This document shows, one piece after another, positions 62,292-64,000 of a stretch of DNA of 64,000 nucleotides. The notes beneath the pieces were generated by a model. It did not search any database and was not told the DNA's origin. It worked only from the letters and a program-made list of their open reading frames with translations. Source of the DNA: Burkholderiales bacterium GJ-E10 (GTDB lineage: Bacteria; Pseudomonadota; Gammaproteobacteria; Burkholderiales; Burkholderiaceae_F); the NCBI GenBank assembly GCA_000828975.1, contig AP014683.1, positions 2,561,700 to 2,625,699 of the forward strand, in the 5' to 3' direction. Numbering within the stretch: the stretch's first letter is position 1; every line of letters begins with the position of its first letter. The position numbers and the translations under genes are program-made.

Positions 62292-63005
62292 CTACAGCGC
62301 GAACCGGTATCCGATTCCGGCCTCGGTCAGGAGGTGCGCCGGCCGGGCGGGGTCGGCTTCGAGCTTCCGGCGCAGGTGCCCCATGTAGATACGGACGTAG
62401 TGGGCGTCTTCGACGTGGGACGGCCCCCAGACGCTCTTGAGCAACTGGCGGTGAGTCAGCACGCAGTCGGGATGCGCGACGAGCACCGACAGCAGGCGGA
62501 ACTCGATCGGCGTGAGGCGGACGAGTTCCCCCTTGCGCCAGACCAGCCGCTTCGCAGGATCGATCCGGATGTCGCCGAACTCGACCACGGAGTCCGACCG
62601 CGAAACGCCGCGGAACCGGCGACGCAGCTGCGCGCGCACGCGGGCGAGCAATTCTCCGGCGCCGAACGGCTTGGTGAGGTAGTCGTCGGCCCCGGCGTCC
62701 AGCGCCGCGATCTTTTCCGCTTCCGCCGTGCGCGCCGAAAGCACGATGATCGGCACGTCGGACCAGCTGCGCAGGTCGCGGATGACCTCGGTGCCGTCGA
62801 GATCGGGAAGCCCGAGATCGAGCACCACGAGATCCGGCCGGCGCGTTCCGGCCTCGATGAGGCCGCGCTTGCCGGTCTCGGCTTCGAACGCATGGCATCC
62901 GTCCGATTCCAGGGCGAGGCGGACGAAATGCCGGATCTGCGCCTCGTCCTCGATGACGATCACAGCGGGTGCAGGCGCGGCGGCGGCGTCGGCGGATGGG
63001 CTCAT
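62292..63005 (-). CDS. kdpE: response regulator KdpE
   Basis: A 237-residue OmpR-type regulator. The receiver has VIVIEDEAQIRHFVRLAL, phospho-Asp in LVVLDLGLPDLDG, T in IIVLSART and K in YLTKPF. The winged-helix domain includes LTPIEFRLLSVLVAHPDCVLTHRQLLKSVWG and VRIYMGHLRRKLEADPARP, with the KdpE-like end GIGYRF. It activates kdpFABC under K+ limitation. Its start overlaps the kdpD stop (ATGA). Unlike E. coli (kdpFABCDE) kdpDE lies upstream of kdpFABC here. Confidence 0.95.
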   Translation of the reverse strand: MSPSADAAAAPAPAVIVIEDEAQIRHFVRLALESDGCHAFEAETGKRGLIEAGTRRPDLVVLDLGLPDLDGTEVIRDLRSWSDVPIIVLSARTAEAEKIAALDAGADDYLTKPFGAGELLARVRAQLRRRFRGVSRSDSVVEFGDIRIDPAKRLVWRKGELVRLTPIEFRLLSVLVAHPDCVLTHRQLLKSVWGPSHVEDAHYVRIYMGHLRRKLEADPARPAHLLTEAGIGYRFAL

Positions 63006-64000
63006 TGCAGGTCGACGGATTCTGCCGGAACGTCCGGCGGATTGCCGCGCGGCAGTTCGATCCAGAACCGTGCGCCGCCGCCGGGCCGGTTTTCCGCACG
63101 GATGATCCCGCCGTGGGCTTCGACGATCGCCCGGCAGATCGCCAGTCCGAGGCCGACTCCGGGCGTCGCGCTCTCGACGTGGCCACGCTCGAACTTGCTG
63201 AAGATCGCTTCCTCCTTCCCGCGGGGAACCCCGGGACCGTTGTCTTCGACCCACAGCACGACGCGCTCCGGCTCCGCGCGTGCGCCGATGTCGATGACGC
63301 TGCCGGGCGGCGTGAACTTGCCGGCGTTTTCGAGCAGGTTGTCGAACACGCGCTCCATGAGCGCGGCATCCATTTCCAGCATCGGCAGATCGGCGGGCAG
63401 TTGCACGCGGACGACATGGGCGGCAAGCGCGTGCGCCATTGCACGCAGGGCGCGCTCGACCACTTCCTCGATGGCATTCCACTGCCGGTTGAGCGCCACC
63501 TGCCCCGCCTGGAGACGGGCCATGTCGAGCAGGTTTTCGACGAGCGAGCGCATCCGCTGAGTCTGCTCGCGCATGCGTTCGACGATCGCCTTCTGCTGCA
63601 CCGGCGTGCCGCCCGACCATTGCAGGGAATCGGCGAGTCCGACGAGCGCGGCCAGCGGCGTGCGCAGATCGTGCGAAATGGCGGAAAGGAGCGAATTGCG
63701 CAGCCGCTCCGATTCCATCTGCAGGCTCACCCGCTGCGCGACGTCGACATAATGGACGCGCTCGAGTGCGATGGCGGCAAGGCGCGCCACGGTATCGAGT
63801 AGCCGGCTCTGCTCCGGTCCCTGCAGGCGCGCGGCTTCCCGGGGCCGGACGACCAGCACGCCCCGCATGCGCATCGGAGCCTTGAGCGGGAGATAGAGCG
63901 CAGGCGTCGCGGGCAGCGTGTTCGTCCCCATGCCCGCGGCTTCCCCATGATCCAGGGCCCACTGCGCGATGCCCGGTTCCAGCGGAACGGAATCGGCGCG
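63002..64000 (-). CDS. kdpD: sensor histidine kinase KdpD, C-terminal part (continues beyond the window)
   Basis: The last 332 codons of a kinase that senses K+ limitation. The GAF-like region ends at IALERVHYVDVAQRVSLQMESERLRNSLLSAISHDLRTPLAALVGLADSL, with the H of the phospho-acceptor SHDLRTP. The ATP-binding motifs are FDNLLENAGKFTPPGS (N box), WVEDNGPGVP (G1) and GVGLGLAICRAIVEAHGG (G2). The frame stays open to base 64000: IAQWALDHGEAAGMGT matches the KdpD GAF domain (W-x-x-x-D-H-x-x-P-A-G-x-G-T-D-T). The USP and membrane parts are off the right edge. Confidence 0.95.
   Translation of the reverse strand, partial: RADSVPLEPGIAQWALDHGEAAGMGTNTLPATPALYLPLKAPMRMRGVLVVRPREAARLQGPEQSRLLDTVARLAAIALERVHYVDVAQRVSLQMESERLRNSLLSAISHDLRTPLAALVGLADSLQWSGGTPVQQKAIVERMREQTQRMRSLVENLLDMARLQAGQVALNRQWNAIEEVVERALRAMAHALAAHVVRVQLPADLPMLEMDAALMERVFDNLLENAGKFTPPGSVIDIGARAEPERVVLWVEDNGPGVPRGKEEAIFSKFERGHVESATPGVGLGLAICRAIVEAHGGIIRAENRPGGGARFWIELPRGNPPDVPAESVDLQ

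Overview
This 64-kb window is GC-rich chromosomal DNA from a motile Gram-negative bacterium. It is most likely a betaproteobacterium (Burkholderiales-like): it has FlhDC as master regulator, a CheYZ pair, a FlhDC/FliA-type flagellar regulon, a YcgR flagellar brake and an IS1111-group element. No rRNA or tRNA gene and no CRISPR array was seen.

Layout. 1-864: tail of flgA, then flgM-flgN. 1018-10065 (minus): flhB-flhA-flhF-flhG-fliA, followed by cheW and a chemoreceptor. 10379-11734: an unrecognised small gene and ycgR. 12094-20557 (plus): a protein-glycosylation/modification island holding a GT41 O-GlcNAc-transferase-like enzyme, a large TPR/GT9-like protein, an FkbM methyltransferase and a 1,100-residue multidomain methyltransferase. 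The last two genes are much more AT-rich than the rest. 20560-20899: a decayed group II intron reverse transcriptase. 20939-30822 (minus): one long gene run fliC-flaG-fliD-fliS-fliT-(second fliK-like)-(flhX, a FlhB C-terminal homologue)-two TPR/GT9-like proteins-GT4 glycosyltransferase. This places flagellin, its chaperones and its probable glycosylation enzymes in one transcription direction. 31079-35422 (plus): flhDC, motAB, cheYZ. 35958-37401: an intact IS1111-group insertion sequence inside repeated palindromic DNA. 37782-49544: fliE (minus) divergent from fliFGHIJK-fliLMNOPQR (plus).

49576-57417 leaves motility: a ThDP-enzyme homologue with altered catalytic motifs, a shortened NAD-binding SDR, a flippase-like membrane protein, a polyprenyl-phosphate GT2, UDP-glucose dehydrogenase, a UDP-glucuronate epimerase-like protein and a CPA1 antiporter. 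Together the sugar genes look like a uronic-acid activation and membrane-lipid transfer module. 57484-64000 (minus) is the high-affinity potassium uptake system, ordered kdpD-kdpE-(31-codon ORF)-kdpF-kdpA-kdpB-kdpC.

How it fits together. FlhDC would start the flagellar cascade. FliA (sigma-28), held by FlgM, then acts at sites matching TAAAGTTT-N11-GCCGATAA. I find such sites before flgM, flhB (whose gene run ends with fliA itself), ycgR, fliC and fliL. The most novel-looking parts are the glycosylation island with its 1,100-residue internally duplicated protein, the degenerate FlhG P-loop, the NPEH autocleavage motif in FlhB beside a separate FlhX, and the IS1111 element with its long 3' non-coding (probable bridge RNA) segment.
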